From Altererythrobacter sp. Root672 (lineage in GTDB: Bacteria > Pseudomonadota > Alphaproteobacteria > Sphingomonadales > Sphingomonadaceae), in assembly GCF_001427865.1 (NCBI RefSeq), contig NZ_LMHH01000002.1, forward strand, positions 1 through 64,000: 64,000 nt of DNA, read 5' to 3'. Made by a program: the position numbers and the translations under genes. Shown here piece by piece: positions 33,725 through 41,208 of the stretch; within the stretch, counting starts at the first letter, position 1, and every line of letters starts with the position of its first letter. The notes beneath the pieces were generated by a model. That model did not search any database. It was not told the DNA's origin and saw only the letters and a program-made list of their open reading frames with translations.

Positions 33725-34363
33725 TTATGAGCCCAGCAAGCGCTTTCTAAACAGCGACTTGACCAGCCTGTCTTCGAGGATGCGTCCCCCGACATACAGA
33801 GCTGCGAAGATCCCGGCGAAGACATAGGCGGGCACTGGCGAAGGGCCGTGATCTTCCTCTTCGTCCTTCTTTTTCTTGTCCTTATCCTTGTCCTTCTTCG
33901 GCTTCTCGGGTGCCGGCGCGCCAAGGAACTTGTCGATCGGATTCAGCGGCCGCGCCGCAATCTTCTTCTCTTCTTCCTCCTCCTTCTTCTTCTCTTCCGC
34001 CAACTCTTGGGCTGTCGGCTTGTCGAGAATGCCGATGGCTATGGTCAGTTGAGCGAAGCCCAGGAACAGCAGCGGCGCGAGAAAGCAGAGCAGCAGGGCC
34101 CGGCTGGTCAGATGATAGCGCAGGACCAGCCCGCTCACGCCTCTCTCAATCTGCAGGACGCCATCGGTGAAAATGGACATCTTGTCCTGGGCCGCCTGGT
34201 CCTTCTTGCGAAACGTCAGCGTGTCGCCGTTCCGATGGTGGCTGGTGCCGGTTTCACGGAACAGGGGGTCGAGCCTGTCAAAGGCTTCATCGCTCGATTG
34301 CCCGGGAGCGAGGGCCAGGCTGCCTTTTACGTGCCAGATCCAGTCGGTGAAGCGCAGGTTCAC
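33725..34363 (-). CDS. Membrane protein with a long charged linker, unknown function
   Basis: The 212-residue protein starts at a GTG preceded by AGGAG. Residues 1-85 form a soluble domain. A hydrophobic hairpin or helix follows (about 88-110), then a low-complexity Lys/Glu region with runs such as EEKKKEEEEEKK and KKDKDKDKKKKDEEED (about 118-172), a second helix (about 180-197) and a basic tail. The charged part may be a coiled coil or flexible linker. No family is recognised. It is convergent with the guanidine operon and does not look like part of it. Confidence 0.65.
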   Translation of the reverse strand: MNLRFTDWIWHVKGSLALAPGQSSDEAFDRLDPLFRETGTSHHRNGDTLTFRKKDQAAQDKMSIFTDGVLQIERGVSGLVLRYHLTSRALLLCFLAPLLFLGFAQLTIAIGILDKPTAQELAEEKKKEEEEEKKIAARPLNPIDKFLGAPAPEKPKKDKDKDKKKKDEEEDHGPSPVPAYVFAGIFAALYVGGRILEDRLVKSLFRKRLLGS

Positions 34364-34490
34364 GTGATCTCCTTTTGAGCGAACTGTTCGGTGAGGCCCG
34401 GGACAGCCAGGCTCAATCCGGCGCCGCTAGTGGCGGCCAGGCATGGCCAAAATGAATGGGGTGAGTGATCGTACGAACGGAGCCGTTGCA

Positions 34491-35378
34491 TTATTCGGCC
34501 GGCACCGCCTCCTGCCTGCCAAATCGTTCCTTGAACGTCTTCCAGCCCTCGGCGAAGGGATAGACCATGGTCTCGCGGATCGACATCCGGCGTCCGCCCT
34601 CCATCCCGAGCAGTTCGGCCTCACCGTCGACGCAGGTGCCGAACATCCGGTCGATGATAATCCAGGTGCCGGAATAGTTGCTGCGGCTGGCTTCGAAGTC
34701 CTGCGAGTGATGTACGCTGTGGTGCTCGGTGGTGTTGAACACGAAGCGCCACCAGCGCGGCGAGTTGAAGCGCACGTTGATGTGCTGGTAGGTTCCGACC
34801 GCCAGACCGAGGGTGCCGGCAAGCAGGGCGGCCCGCGGCAGGAAGTCGAAGAACCCGCCGATACCGAGCCCGATCAGGAACAGCTCTACCGGATTGCCGA
34901 CCGCGCCTTTGTTGATGTTCAACTGGGTGATGTAGTGATGCGGTGCATGGGTCAGCCACAGCGGATGCCAGTTATGCATCCCGCGATGCATCCAGTACTG
35001 CCCGAAGTCGAAGATGAACGAGATCAGGAAGGCCTGCAGCAGAAGTGGCAGGCCCATGAACCACGCGAACTTGTCCCAGTCGAAAGAACCCTGAACGGCT
35101 TCGACCATGGCGCCGTCGCCGATGTACTCGTCGACCAGGCGGAGCATCGTATAGCCGAGCCCGACATAGAACAGGTCTGTCGCCAGTTCCTTCCAGGTCA
35201 GGCGCCAGCTGTCGAAGCGCGGGTTGACCCATTCCAGTGCCAGCAGAAACGCCCGGAAGCCGATGCCGATCATGATAGCGGTTGACGCCTTGGCGATCGA
35301 ATTGGGCGCGTAGTACCAGAACGCGAGCAGCGCGAAGAGCATCGTGGGCTGGAACCAGGTAAAGATGAACTGCTTCAC
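34491..35378 (-). CDS. Sterol desaturase / fatty acid hydroxylase family membrane protein (copy 2)
   Basis: Three His clusters (HRGMH, HAPHHY, HHSVHH) and membrane helices match the family. The GTG at 35378, with GAGGG about ten bases upstream, is chosen because it aligns with the N terminus of the paralogue at 12298-13209. ATG codons at 35471 and 35486 would add about 31-36 residues without similarity. The two copies share QYWMHR and TQLN.NKGAVGNPVELFLI-like blocks. The substrate is unknown; the pair brackets the guanidine region. Confidence 0.85.
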   Translation of the reverse strand: MKQFIFTWFQPTMLFALLAFWYYAPNSIAKASTAIMIGIGFRAFLLALEWVNPRFDSWRLTWKELATDLFYVGLGYTMLRLVDEYIGDGAMVEAVQGSFDWDKFAWFMGLPLLLQAFLISFIFDFGQYWMHRGMHNWHPLWLTHAPHHYITQLNINKGAVGNPVELFLIGLGIGGFFDFLPRAALLAGTLGLAVGTYQHINVRFNSPRWWRFVFNTTEHHSVHHSQDFEASRSNYSGTWIIIDRMFGTCVDGEAELLGMEGGRRMSIRETMVYPFAEGWKTFKERFGRQEAVPAE

Positions 35379-35668
35379 CGGGCCGCCCTCTACGCGGGGT
35401 ATGTTTTCCCACCCCACAGTGACTGGCGCCTGGGTGCCTATCAGCCTTTTACCTACGCGAGTTCCATTCATACCCAACACCCGCAATGTTCGCCCTGCCC
35501 GCTGTGGTTTCGTCCAGCACGCAGAGGGACGAGAATGATATCTGCAACCAATTCAGCATCGTTAGAGAGCGCCCATCACGCCAGATGCCATTATGGTATA
35601 GATCTCATAGATGCCATCTATGGCCTCCGGCATAGCGGCACTTGGAGCCTGAAAGCGATCCCGCTTCT

Positions 35669-35899
35669 ATGTGCGGTGCCTGTGGCGGGGCTTTGCAACC
35701 AATGAATGATGAGGAGACGAAGCGGATACTCTCCGAGATTCGGCGAGATTGCAGACTTGGCGGCTACTTAATCATCGAACGAGAGGCTGAGCTTCGGATT
35801 ATAGTCGATCCGATAGTAAGGCAGATGCCTTTGGCCGAAGAAGGACGCGAATGTGCTAGGCAGGCCGTTCGGAAGCGACTTGGGCGCGAACTGACTTAG
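35669..35899 (+). CDS. Possible small hypothetical protein
   Basis: A 76-residue frame starts at ATG 35669; a TTG at 35642 and an ATG at 35702 are alternatives. None has a clear ribosome site. The C-terminal 60 residues (MNDEETKRILSEIRRD onward) look protein-like, with mixed helix and strand. No homology is recognised. It may be a real gene or chance. Confidence 0.35.
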   Translation: MCGACGGALQPMNDEETKRILSEIRRDCRLGGYLIIEREAELRIIVDPIVRQMPLAEEGRECARQAVRKRLGRELT

Positions 35900-35901
35900 G
35901 C

Positions 35902-35960
35902 GACGTCTGCTTTCCGACCTGCACGATGCGAACTGAAACGTCCGCTTTCCACCCATTGGC
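35902..35960. repeat. Dispersed palindromic intergenic repeat, copy 3
   Basis: GACGTCTGCTTTCCGACC is followed by AAACGTCCGCTTTCCACCC and ATTGG, the inverse orientation of the GGGTGGAAAGCGGACGTT core found in copies 1, 4 and 7. It is intergenic upstream of the Hsp70-like gene. Confidence 0.6.
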
Positions 35961-36068
35961 GCCACAACCGGACGACACCGAAGCCTTAAGAGTCTGAGCA
36001 CCCCGCTTGTCTGCGCGTGGACACGAACGTAGGCGCGCCCAAGGTGCAACGCAGGCTTACATGATCAC

Positions 36069-37370
36069 ATGAACTCTCTCATTTCCCGTGGCTTGGCTGG
36101 CCTGGATTTCGGAACGACCAACTCTGTCGCGGCTCTGCCCGGCGGATTCGGTCAGGAGCCGCATCTTGTCCCGCTCGACGGCCCCGGTGGGCCGGCTGAA
36201 GTGTTTCGGTCGGCGTTATGCTTCTGGCGCGATGAGGATGTGCGAGGTGGCTTGGCTGTGGAGGCTGGTCCGGCCGCGATCCACGAATATCTCGAGTTCC
36301 CGAGCGACAGCCGCTTTTTGCAATCGTTCAAATCAGTCGCTGCTAGCCGGTCATTCGAACGAGCGTCAGTGTTCACGCGCCCGTATCGCTTCGAGGAGTT
36401 GGGCCGACTCTTCCTCGATAAGCTGGCGTCGCACGCAGGAGGATTGCTGGACGGGCTAGACCGGATCGTGGTGGGGCGACCGGTAAAATATGCAGGCGCG
36501 AGCCCTGATCCGGGCCTTGCACGGCAGCGTTACGACGCAATGTTCGAAGGCTTCGCGCGGGAAATCCACTATGTCTACGAGCCGCTAGCGGCCGCCTTCA
36601 GTTACGCAGCGTGCCTGACGGAGCCAGCGACGCTCTTGGTCGCCGATTTCGGCGGCGGCACGAGCGACTTCTCGGTGGTTCAGGTGCGGGAACCTGGTAC
36701 GCCGCAGCGGTGCATTCCCCTCGGCCACGCCGGCGTGGGGCTCGCGGGCGATCGGTTCGATCAGCGCATCATGGATCGGCTCGTGCTGCCGATGCTTGGC
36801 AAAGGCGGGCGCTATCGCTCATTCGATAAAGAACTTGAAATTCCGCCTGGCTATTTCGCCGACTTCTCTGACTGGTCCAAGCTCGCGTTAATGCGGAATC
36901 GACGCACGCTCGACGAACTCGAACGGCTTCGCCGTAGCGCGCTGGAGCCGGAAGCGATCGGCCGCATGATCGCGATGATAGACAACGAGCTCGGCTTCCC
37001 ATTGTACGATGCGGTGACGCGGCTGAAACGCGCGTTGACGGTTGAGGACTGCTCGACCTTTAGCTTCTCAGGTGCAGGCCTGGAAATCGAGGCGGTAGTG
37101 ACGCGTGCCGAGTTCGAGAGCTGGATAGCCAACGACGTCGCCCGGATGGCCCAGGCAGTGGACGAGGCGCTCGCAGATGCCGGAGTCGGCCAAACCGATA
37201 TCGATCGCGTGTTCCTCACCGGCGGGACGTCGTTGGTACCCGCTGTCAGACAGGTATTCACAAGCCGCTTCCGCAACGAACAAATCACGTCGGGCGGCGA
37301 GCTGACATCGATCGCGCAGGGCTTGGCCTTGGTGGCGCAAGAGGACGATCCATCCGCTTGGCGCGCATGA
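36069..37370 (+). CDS. Hsp70-family ATPase-like protein (YegD-type)
   Basis: The 433-residue protein covers only the actin/Hsp70 nucleotide-binding fold. It has phosphate-1 GLDFGTTNSVAAL near the N terminus, phosphate-2 VADFGGGTSDFSVV, and the adenosine motif FLTGGTSLVPAV near the end. There is no peptide-binding C-terminal domain, as in E. coli YegD. The role of YegD-like proteins is poorly known. It stands alone. After its stop, another frame runs on as LSPDDPDPQLTDEERKG and stops at about 37462; this may be leftover sequence from a longer ancestral C terminus or from another gene. Confidence 0.85.
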   Translation: MNSLISRGLAGLDFGTTNSVAALPGGFGQEPHLVPLDGPGGPAEVFRSALCFWRDEDVRGGLAVEAGPAAIHEYLEFPSDSRFLQSFKSVAASRSFERASVFTRPYRFEELGRLFLDKLASHAGGLLDGLDRIVVGRPVKYAGASPDPGLARQRYDAMFEGFAREIHYVYEPLAAAFSYAACLTEPATLLVADFGGGTSDFSVVQVREPGTPQRCIPLGHAGVGLAGDRFDQRIMDRLVLPMLGKGGRYRSFDKELEIPPGYFADFSDWSKLALMRNRRTLDELERLRRSALEPEAIGRMIAMIDNELGFPLYDAVTRLKRALTVEDCSTFSFSGAGLEIEAVVTRAEFESWIANDVARMAQAVDEALADAGVGQTDIDRVFLTGGTSLVPAVRQVFTSRFRNEQITSGGELTSIAQGLALVAQEDDPSAWRA

Positions 37371-37690
37371 GCTTGCATGTGGTGATGATCGGCTTAGCCC
37401 GGATGATCCCGACCCGCAGCTTACGGACGAGGAGCGCAAAGGCCGCAAGGAATGGGTAGATTGAGCGCAGTTCGTAGCGTTTTTATAGCAAAAATGGTGG
37501 AATTCCGCGGATGCTGGAAGCTTGGGAAGCTTCTGTTCTACCATTGAGCTACACGCGCCAAGACCTGCTTTGGAGGATTAGCTCCCAAGCCAAGTCGGTG
37601 GTTCACGGTGCGGGGTGAAGCCCGCCCGTCAACCGCGCGCCGCTTGCCACCACGATTTGGTGCGGGTCAACCGGCGATCAATCGCCGGGC
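37371..37690. other. Intergenic stretch with a half tRNA and a possible coding remnant
   Basis: Contains a protein-like frame ending near 37462, a tRNA-Gly half at 37517, and otherwise nothing I recognise. No integrase, terminal repeat or intact att-like pair was seen. Confidence 0.4.
37517..37558 (-). pseudogene. 5' half of a tRNA-Gly gene
   Basis: The leftward strand reads an acceptor strand GCGCGTG, a D arm TAGCTCAATGGTAGAACA and an anticodon arm GAAGC-TTCCCAA-GCTTC with a perfect five-pair stem. No T arm or 3' acceptor strand follows. It matches the tRNA-Gly(CCC) at 10665 at all but a few positions over this half. It cannot be a functional tRNA. It may be a relic of integration or rearrangement. 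Confidence 0.75.
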
Positions 37691-38401
37691 TCACAGCTCG
37701 ATGGTAATTTTCACATGCTCGACATCGACCCCGGCGGCGGTGGCAATCTGCCGCTTGGTCGAGCGAATGAGGTCTTCGAGCCTCTTGGCGTTAGCTGGAT
37801 CGGCCTGATCCTGCTGGCCGAAAAGCGTGTTTGCATCGCCTTCGGGGAGGAGCTCCCGCTCCGAGACGTCCAAGGCTCGAGCCAACGCGAGCAGGTTCTT
37901 GCGACGAGGCGAGACCCGCCCGGTCTCCCACGCCCACAGGCTCGGTGCACTCAGGCCAGCACGCTCTGCCAGAGCCGACCGGCTCAAGCCGCGACGACGG
38001 CGCAAATCGAGCAGGCGATTTGCCAGCAACTGGCGCGAGCTTGCGTCATCGGAAGCATCAAACGAATGCGATTCCAGCGGTGATGGGTTGCGCAACTGCG
38101 CCGCACTCAAGACCGCTTTGGGAAGCGGCCGATCGAAGCGGCAACCCGAAAGCGTCCCGCTCGTCCAGATGACCGTCGCACCGACCTGACCCGCTTCGGG
38201 CAAGTCGACCTCGATCCTCTGATCGAGCGACAGAGCCTCACCGGTTTCAATCAGGATGCCTGATGCCGAAAGATTTTGCACGAGCGCGCTCGTCTGGCTG
38301 CCGTTCTCGAACGAACCGGACACCTCAAGCTTTAGCCGAACGCGATGCGCGCCCCGAACTGGAGACGCATCCTGCGGCTCAACTGGAGTGCGAATGGGCA
38401 T
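37691..38401 (-). CDS. PilZ-HTH (XRE) regulator, probable c-di-GMP-responsive DNA-binding protein
   Basis: The ATG at 38401 gives 236 residues; 50 codons open upstream are not supported. Residues 15-100 form a PilZ domain with both c-di-GMP motifs intact: RGAHR (16-20, RxxxR) and NLSASG (43-48, NxSxxG). Residues 123-186 form an XRE-type helix-turn-helix (LLDLRRRRGLSRSALAERAG). The C-terminal 40 residues are charged. This union of ligand and DNA-binding domains suggests a transcription factor controlled by c-di-GMP. It is divergent from the fimbrial operon that begins 476 bases away, a likely target by inference. Confidence 0.85.
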   Translation of the reverse strand: MPIRTPVEPQDASPVRGAHRVRLKLEVSGSFENGSQTSALVQNLSASGILIETGEALSLDQRIEVDLPEAGQVGATVIWTSGTLSGCRFDRPLPKAVLSAAQLRNPSPLESHSFDASDDASSRQLLANRLLDLRRRRGLSRSALAERAGLSAPSLWAWETGRVSPRRKNLLALARALDVSERELLPEGDANTLFGQQDQADPANAKRLEDLIRSTKRQIATAAGVDVEHVKITIEL

Positions 38402-38877
38402 AACCGAGCCCTCGCAGTGCTTGGTTGATGAATAGTTAATCAGGCCATCGCCGCCATGCTTTTCGTAAAAGCCCAGCCAGGTCCTTGGTTTCTTCGAGAA
38501 TCTACAATGTACCGGCCAAGAAGTCGAGAGTCCTCGCGGCGAGTTGAACATTTGCCAAAATTAGCGATTCAATCCCTAACTTATTAAGATTCTTAACTTC
38601 ACCGTCTCGTTTCAGGACGATTGGGCTGAATCTCGATTCACCACAGAGGGGCCGTTAACTATCTTACGCCGCAAGACTCCTGGGCTTTTCGAGGATGTCC
38701 AGATCCCCAGTGCCTGCCCCATCTCAGTACAACTCGATTTTGGGACTACCCGCCGCAACTTAATGATGTACTAACTTTTTTTCATTGGAGGGGATGAGTC
38801 GTACGGGCTCTCCCATGAATGAGTGGTCGCCTGGGGCAGCGCTTACGCAGCCCGAGCATTATGGGGTGGAGGGGTCA
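38402..38877. other. Divergent promoter region of the PilZ-HTH gene and the fimbrial operon
   Basis: About 475 AT-richer bases without a supported gene. Elements seen are TTGATGAATAGTTAATCAG (near 38423-38441, a loose dyad), TTAACTTCACC and TTAACTATCTTACGCC. No promoter can be fixed with confidence. Confidence 0.4.
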
Positions 38878-39402
38878 GTGCGGTTCCTGCTGATGGCGCT
38901 TGTCGCAACGGCGTTTGCGAGGCCTGCAAGCGCGGATGAAATCCAGAACGTGCGCTCGCTCGACGTCGCGGTAAACGGCTCGATCCGTGAACATTGCGCC
39001 ATGGGCAGCGTGGCCGACATGGACTTCGGCAATCTCGAACGCCGCAGCCTCGGATTCCAGACCCAGGTCGCCCTCGACTGCAACGTTCCCTTCACGATGA
39101 CGATCAAAGGTGCGCGCGGCGCCCTAACGCATACTACGATGCCAAACGGCCAGGGTCCGTTCGGTGGAGCCGTTCCCTACTCGCTCGCGGTGCAGATGCC
39201 GGTCCGGTATCCCGCGACGCAAGTCCTCAGCAAGACATTCGGCAGCCAGCAGCTTCAGTCTGGCGGCGTCATTTCCAGCAACGGCGGCATCGCCACTGAT
39301 GGAATGGTCCTTGGAGTCCAGCTCGGCATGCCTTCGGGCGAGGCTGGACTTCTCGCCGGCGAATACACGGAGACGATCACGATCACCGTCTCTCCGATCT
39401 GA
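38878..39402 (+). CDS. Exported fimbrial subunit-like protein
   Basis: A GTG at 38878 with GGAGGGG just upstream starts a typical signal peptide (MRFLLMALVATAFARPASA). ATG codons up to 93 bases earlier give an implausible leader. The mature domain (about 155 residues) is beta-rich with two cysteines (EHCAMGS, LDCNVPF) placed as in pilin disulfides, and ends GEYTETITITVSPI, a typical last strand of a pilin or spore-coat-U-like fold. It is the first gene of the chaperone-usher cluster. Confidence 0.78.
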   Translation: MRFLLMALVATAFARPASADEIQNVRSLDVAVNGSIREHCAMGSVADMDFGNLERRSLGFQTQVALDCNVPFTMTIKGARGALTHTTMPNGQGPFGGAVPYSLAVQMPVRYPATQVLSKTFGSQQLQSGGVISSNGGIATDGMVLGVQLGMPSGEAGLLAGEYTETITITVSPI

Positions 39403-39549
39403 CTGACATTACGAATTCGGTCGCGGTCCATCCGCGAACGTAAACCGGGGGAGTAGGCACCGCTGCTCTCCAGGTCCCCACTACTTCGGTGCAGATATCC
39501 CGCCGTTACCCATTCAACCGGGTGCGGCAACAACAGAGGAAAGTAAGCT

Positions 39550-40305
39550 ATGAAGACGATCCTTAGCGGCGCTGTTGCCGCCATCGCCCTCGTCGGTATC
39601 GCCACCCCGGCTGCCGCCCAGACCGCCCAGGTCCACTACGCCGCTGGCTCGGTGACCCTCACCAACCCGACCGGCATCGGCGGCCTGATCGCTGCTGGCC
39701 TGGCCGAAGCCGCCATCGCCAATGGTATCGGCACCCGCTACACCGCGTTCGCCGGTGCGGCTGGCGACATCGGCACTGCGACCGATCGCGTTGACGTGAC
39801 CTTCACCCTCAAGGGCAAGGTCAACAAGGATTGCTCGTTCTACTCGGGCAACAACAGCAACGCTCGTGACATCGACTTCGGCGTGATCGGCATCCAGACC
39901 GGCAACAACGTCAACGTTCAGTCGGCCTTCCAGATGGTCGGCCCGGCTGCTGCGGACATCGACACCCTGACCGCTGGCTGCAACACGAACAACGTCGTCG
40001 AGATCAACAAGAACGACATCCGTGGCCTCGTGAACAACAACCCGGGTGGCTACGACACCAACCAGTTCCAGGCGAACATCCCCTACAAGGTGGAAGCTCG
40101 CTGGACGGGCGTTGCCCTGAACGCCCAGACCACCGGCACCAACCAGTCGCTGACCGTCAACGAAGTGTCCAACGCTGCCCAGAAGCAGCAGGGCGCATGG
40201 CGTTCGAACATGGCGATCGACATCGTTGCCCCGGTCGTGACCGGCAAGGGCCTGGTCGCCGGTAACTACGAAGGTCAGACCACGATCACGCTGCGCGCGA
40301 TCTAA
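39550..40305 (+). CDS. Major fimbrial subunit (pilin-like), highly expressed
   Basis: The 251-residue protein has a signal peptide ending TPAAAQ. The mature protein is Asn/Gly/Ala/Thr-rich with two cysteines (KDCSFYSG, AGCNTNN) and ends LVAGNYEGQTTITLRAI, a donor-strand-type C-terminal strand. Codons are strongly biased toward C-ending forms (AAC, ACC, GGC, ATC), more so than in its neighbours, a mark of high expression. GAGGAAAGTAAGCT precedes the ATG. Together with the strong hairpin directly after it, this suggests it is the main shaft protein. Confidence 0.82.
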   Translation: MKTILSGAVAAIALVGIATPAAAQTAQVHYAAGSVTLTNPTGIGGLIAAGLAEAAIANGIGTRYTAFAGAAGDIGTATDRVDVTFTLKGKVNKDCSFYSGNNSNARDIDFGVIGIQTGNNVNVQSAFQMVGPAAADIDTLTAGCNTNNVVEINKNDIRGLVNNNPGGYDTNQFQANIPYKVEARWTGVALNAQTTGTNQSLTVNEVSNAAQKQQGAWRSNMAIDIVAPVVTGKGLVAGNYEGQTTITLRAI

Positions 40306-40325
40306 GGTCCAGGCGTAAGTTCGGA

Positions 40326-40355
40326 GAAAGGGGGAAGAGCGATCTTTCCCCTTTC
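40326..40355 (+). terminator. Intra-operon hairpin after the major pilin gene
   Basis: GAAAGGGGGAAGA (40326-40338) and TCTTTCCCCTTTC (40343-40355) form a 13-pair stem with one G-T wobble and a GCGA tetraloop, followed by TTC. It lies 20 bases after the pilin stop and 49 before the chaperone ATG. It could be a partial terminator or a 3'-end stabiliser that favours pilin over chaperone and usher. Confidence 0.65.
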
Positions 40356-40404
40356 TTCACGAACGCATGCCTATTTGCAGTCATTGGGTAGTGGGCAGGA
40401 TACC

Positions 40405-41208
40405 ATGACAGTGTTGAAGATGTTGAAGAGCCGCGCTTGCGCGCTCGCGGCGGCGCTTGCGGTTTTTGCCGCGCTGAGCACACCGGCTGCAGCCATGCGC
40501 GTTTCGCCGATGGTGGTTGAAATGGAAACGCGCGGCAGCGATGCCATCGCGCGCGTCGAGGTCCAGAACATCAACCAGGGCAACCTGGCGTTCGAGACCC
40601 GCGTCTTCCTCATGAACATCGACGAAAACGGAAACATCGTCGAGACGCCCGCCGACGACAAGTTCCTGATCTTCCCGCCGCAGGGTGTACTGCCCGCCGG
40701 CGGCCGTCAGGTCATTCGCCTGCAGTGGGTCGGTGAGCCCGACCTCGCCGCCTCGCAGGCCTATTACGTATCCGTCCAGCAGTTGCCCGTATCCTTCGAG
40801 CCAAACTCGGCAGAGGGTGTCGCAGCGCAGGTACAGCTGCTCTACAATATGCGCGCCCTGGTGGTGGTCGCCCCTCCCGGCGCGAAGCCGAATGTCAGCG
40901 CGACTTCTGTTCACCAGCTCAACTACCAGCCGCCGGCCGCGCCGGGCACCGATGCCCTGCCAGCGCTCCAGGACGGCGTTGAAATCACCTTGAAGAACGA
41001 TGGCCGCCGCCATGCGATGATGTCGAACTTCGGCTGGCGCCTCGAAGGGTTGGACGCGAACGGAAAGCAACTCCGCGTCGAAGTCTCGCCCGAAGAACTC
41101 AACCAGGCCGTAGGTACCGGCTACGTGCCGGCACTCGGCCAGCGCACCTTCCGAGTTCCGATTCCCGGCTTCGGCCAAGGCCCCATCACGCTGTCGTTCA
41201 TCCAGTGA
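40405..41208 (+). CDS. Periplasmic fimbrial chaperone (PapD-like)
   Basis: The ATG at 40405 follows AGGA; the protein has 267 residues with a signal peptide ending STPAAA. The first immunoglobulin-like domain has MRVSPMVVEMETRG, VFLMNIDENGNIVE, FLIFPPQGVLPAGGRQVIRLQW and a LLYNMRALVVVAPP strand before the second domain, the order of PapD-type chaperones. It would hold subunits by donor-strand complementation and deliver them to the usher, whose GTG start overlaps its stop (GTGA). The subfamily (alpha or alternate type) is a guess. Confidence 0.87.
   Translation: MTVLKMLKSRACALAAALAVFAALSTPAAAMRVSPMVVEMETRGSDAIARVEVQNINQGNLAFETRVFLMNIDENGNIVETPADDKFLIFPPQGVLPAGGRQVIRLQWVGEPDLAASQAYYVSVQQLPVSFEPNSAEGVAAQVQLLYNMRALVVVAPPGAKPNVSATSVHQLNYQPPAAPGTDALPALQDGVEITLKNDGRRHAMMSNFGWRLEGLDANGKQLRVEVSPEELNQAVGTGYVPALGQRTFRVPIPGFGQGPITLSFIQ

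Noticed and set aside
10665-37558. A 27-kb integrative element between tRNA-Gly and the tRNA fragment
   Set aside because: No integrase, relaxase or recombinase gene lies between them, and the fragment is the 5' half, which does not fit ordinary tRNA-site integration. Kept only as an observation.
37517-37558. Functional second tRNA-Gly
   Set aside because: No T arm and no 3' acceptor strand follow; the 3' sequence cannot be folded into a cloverleaf.
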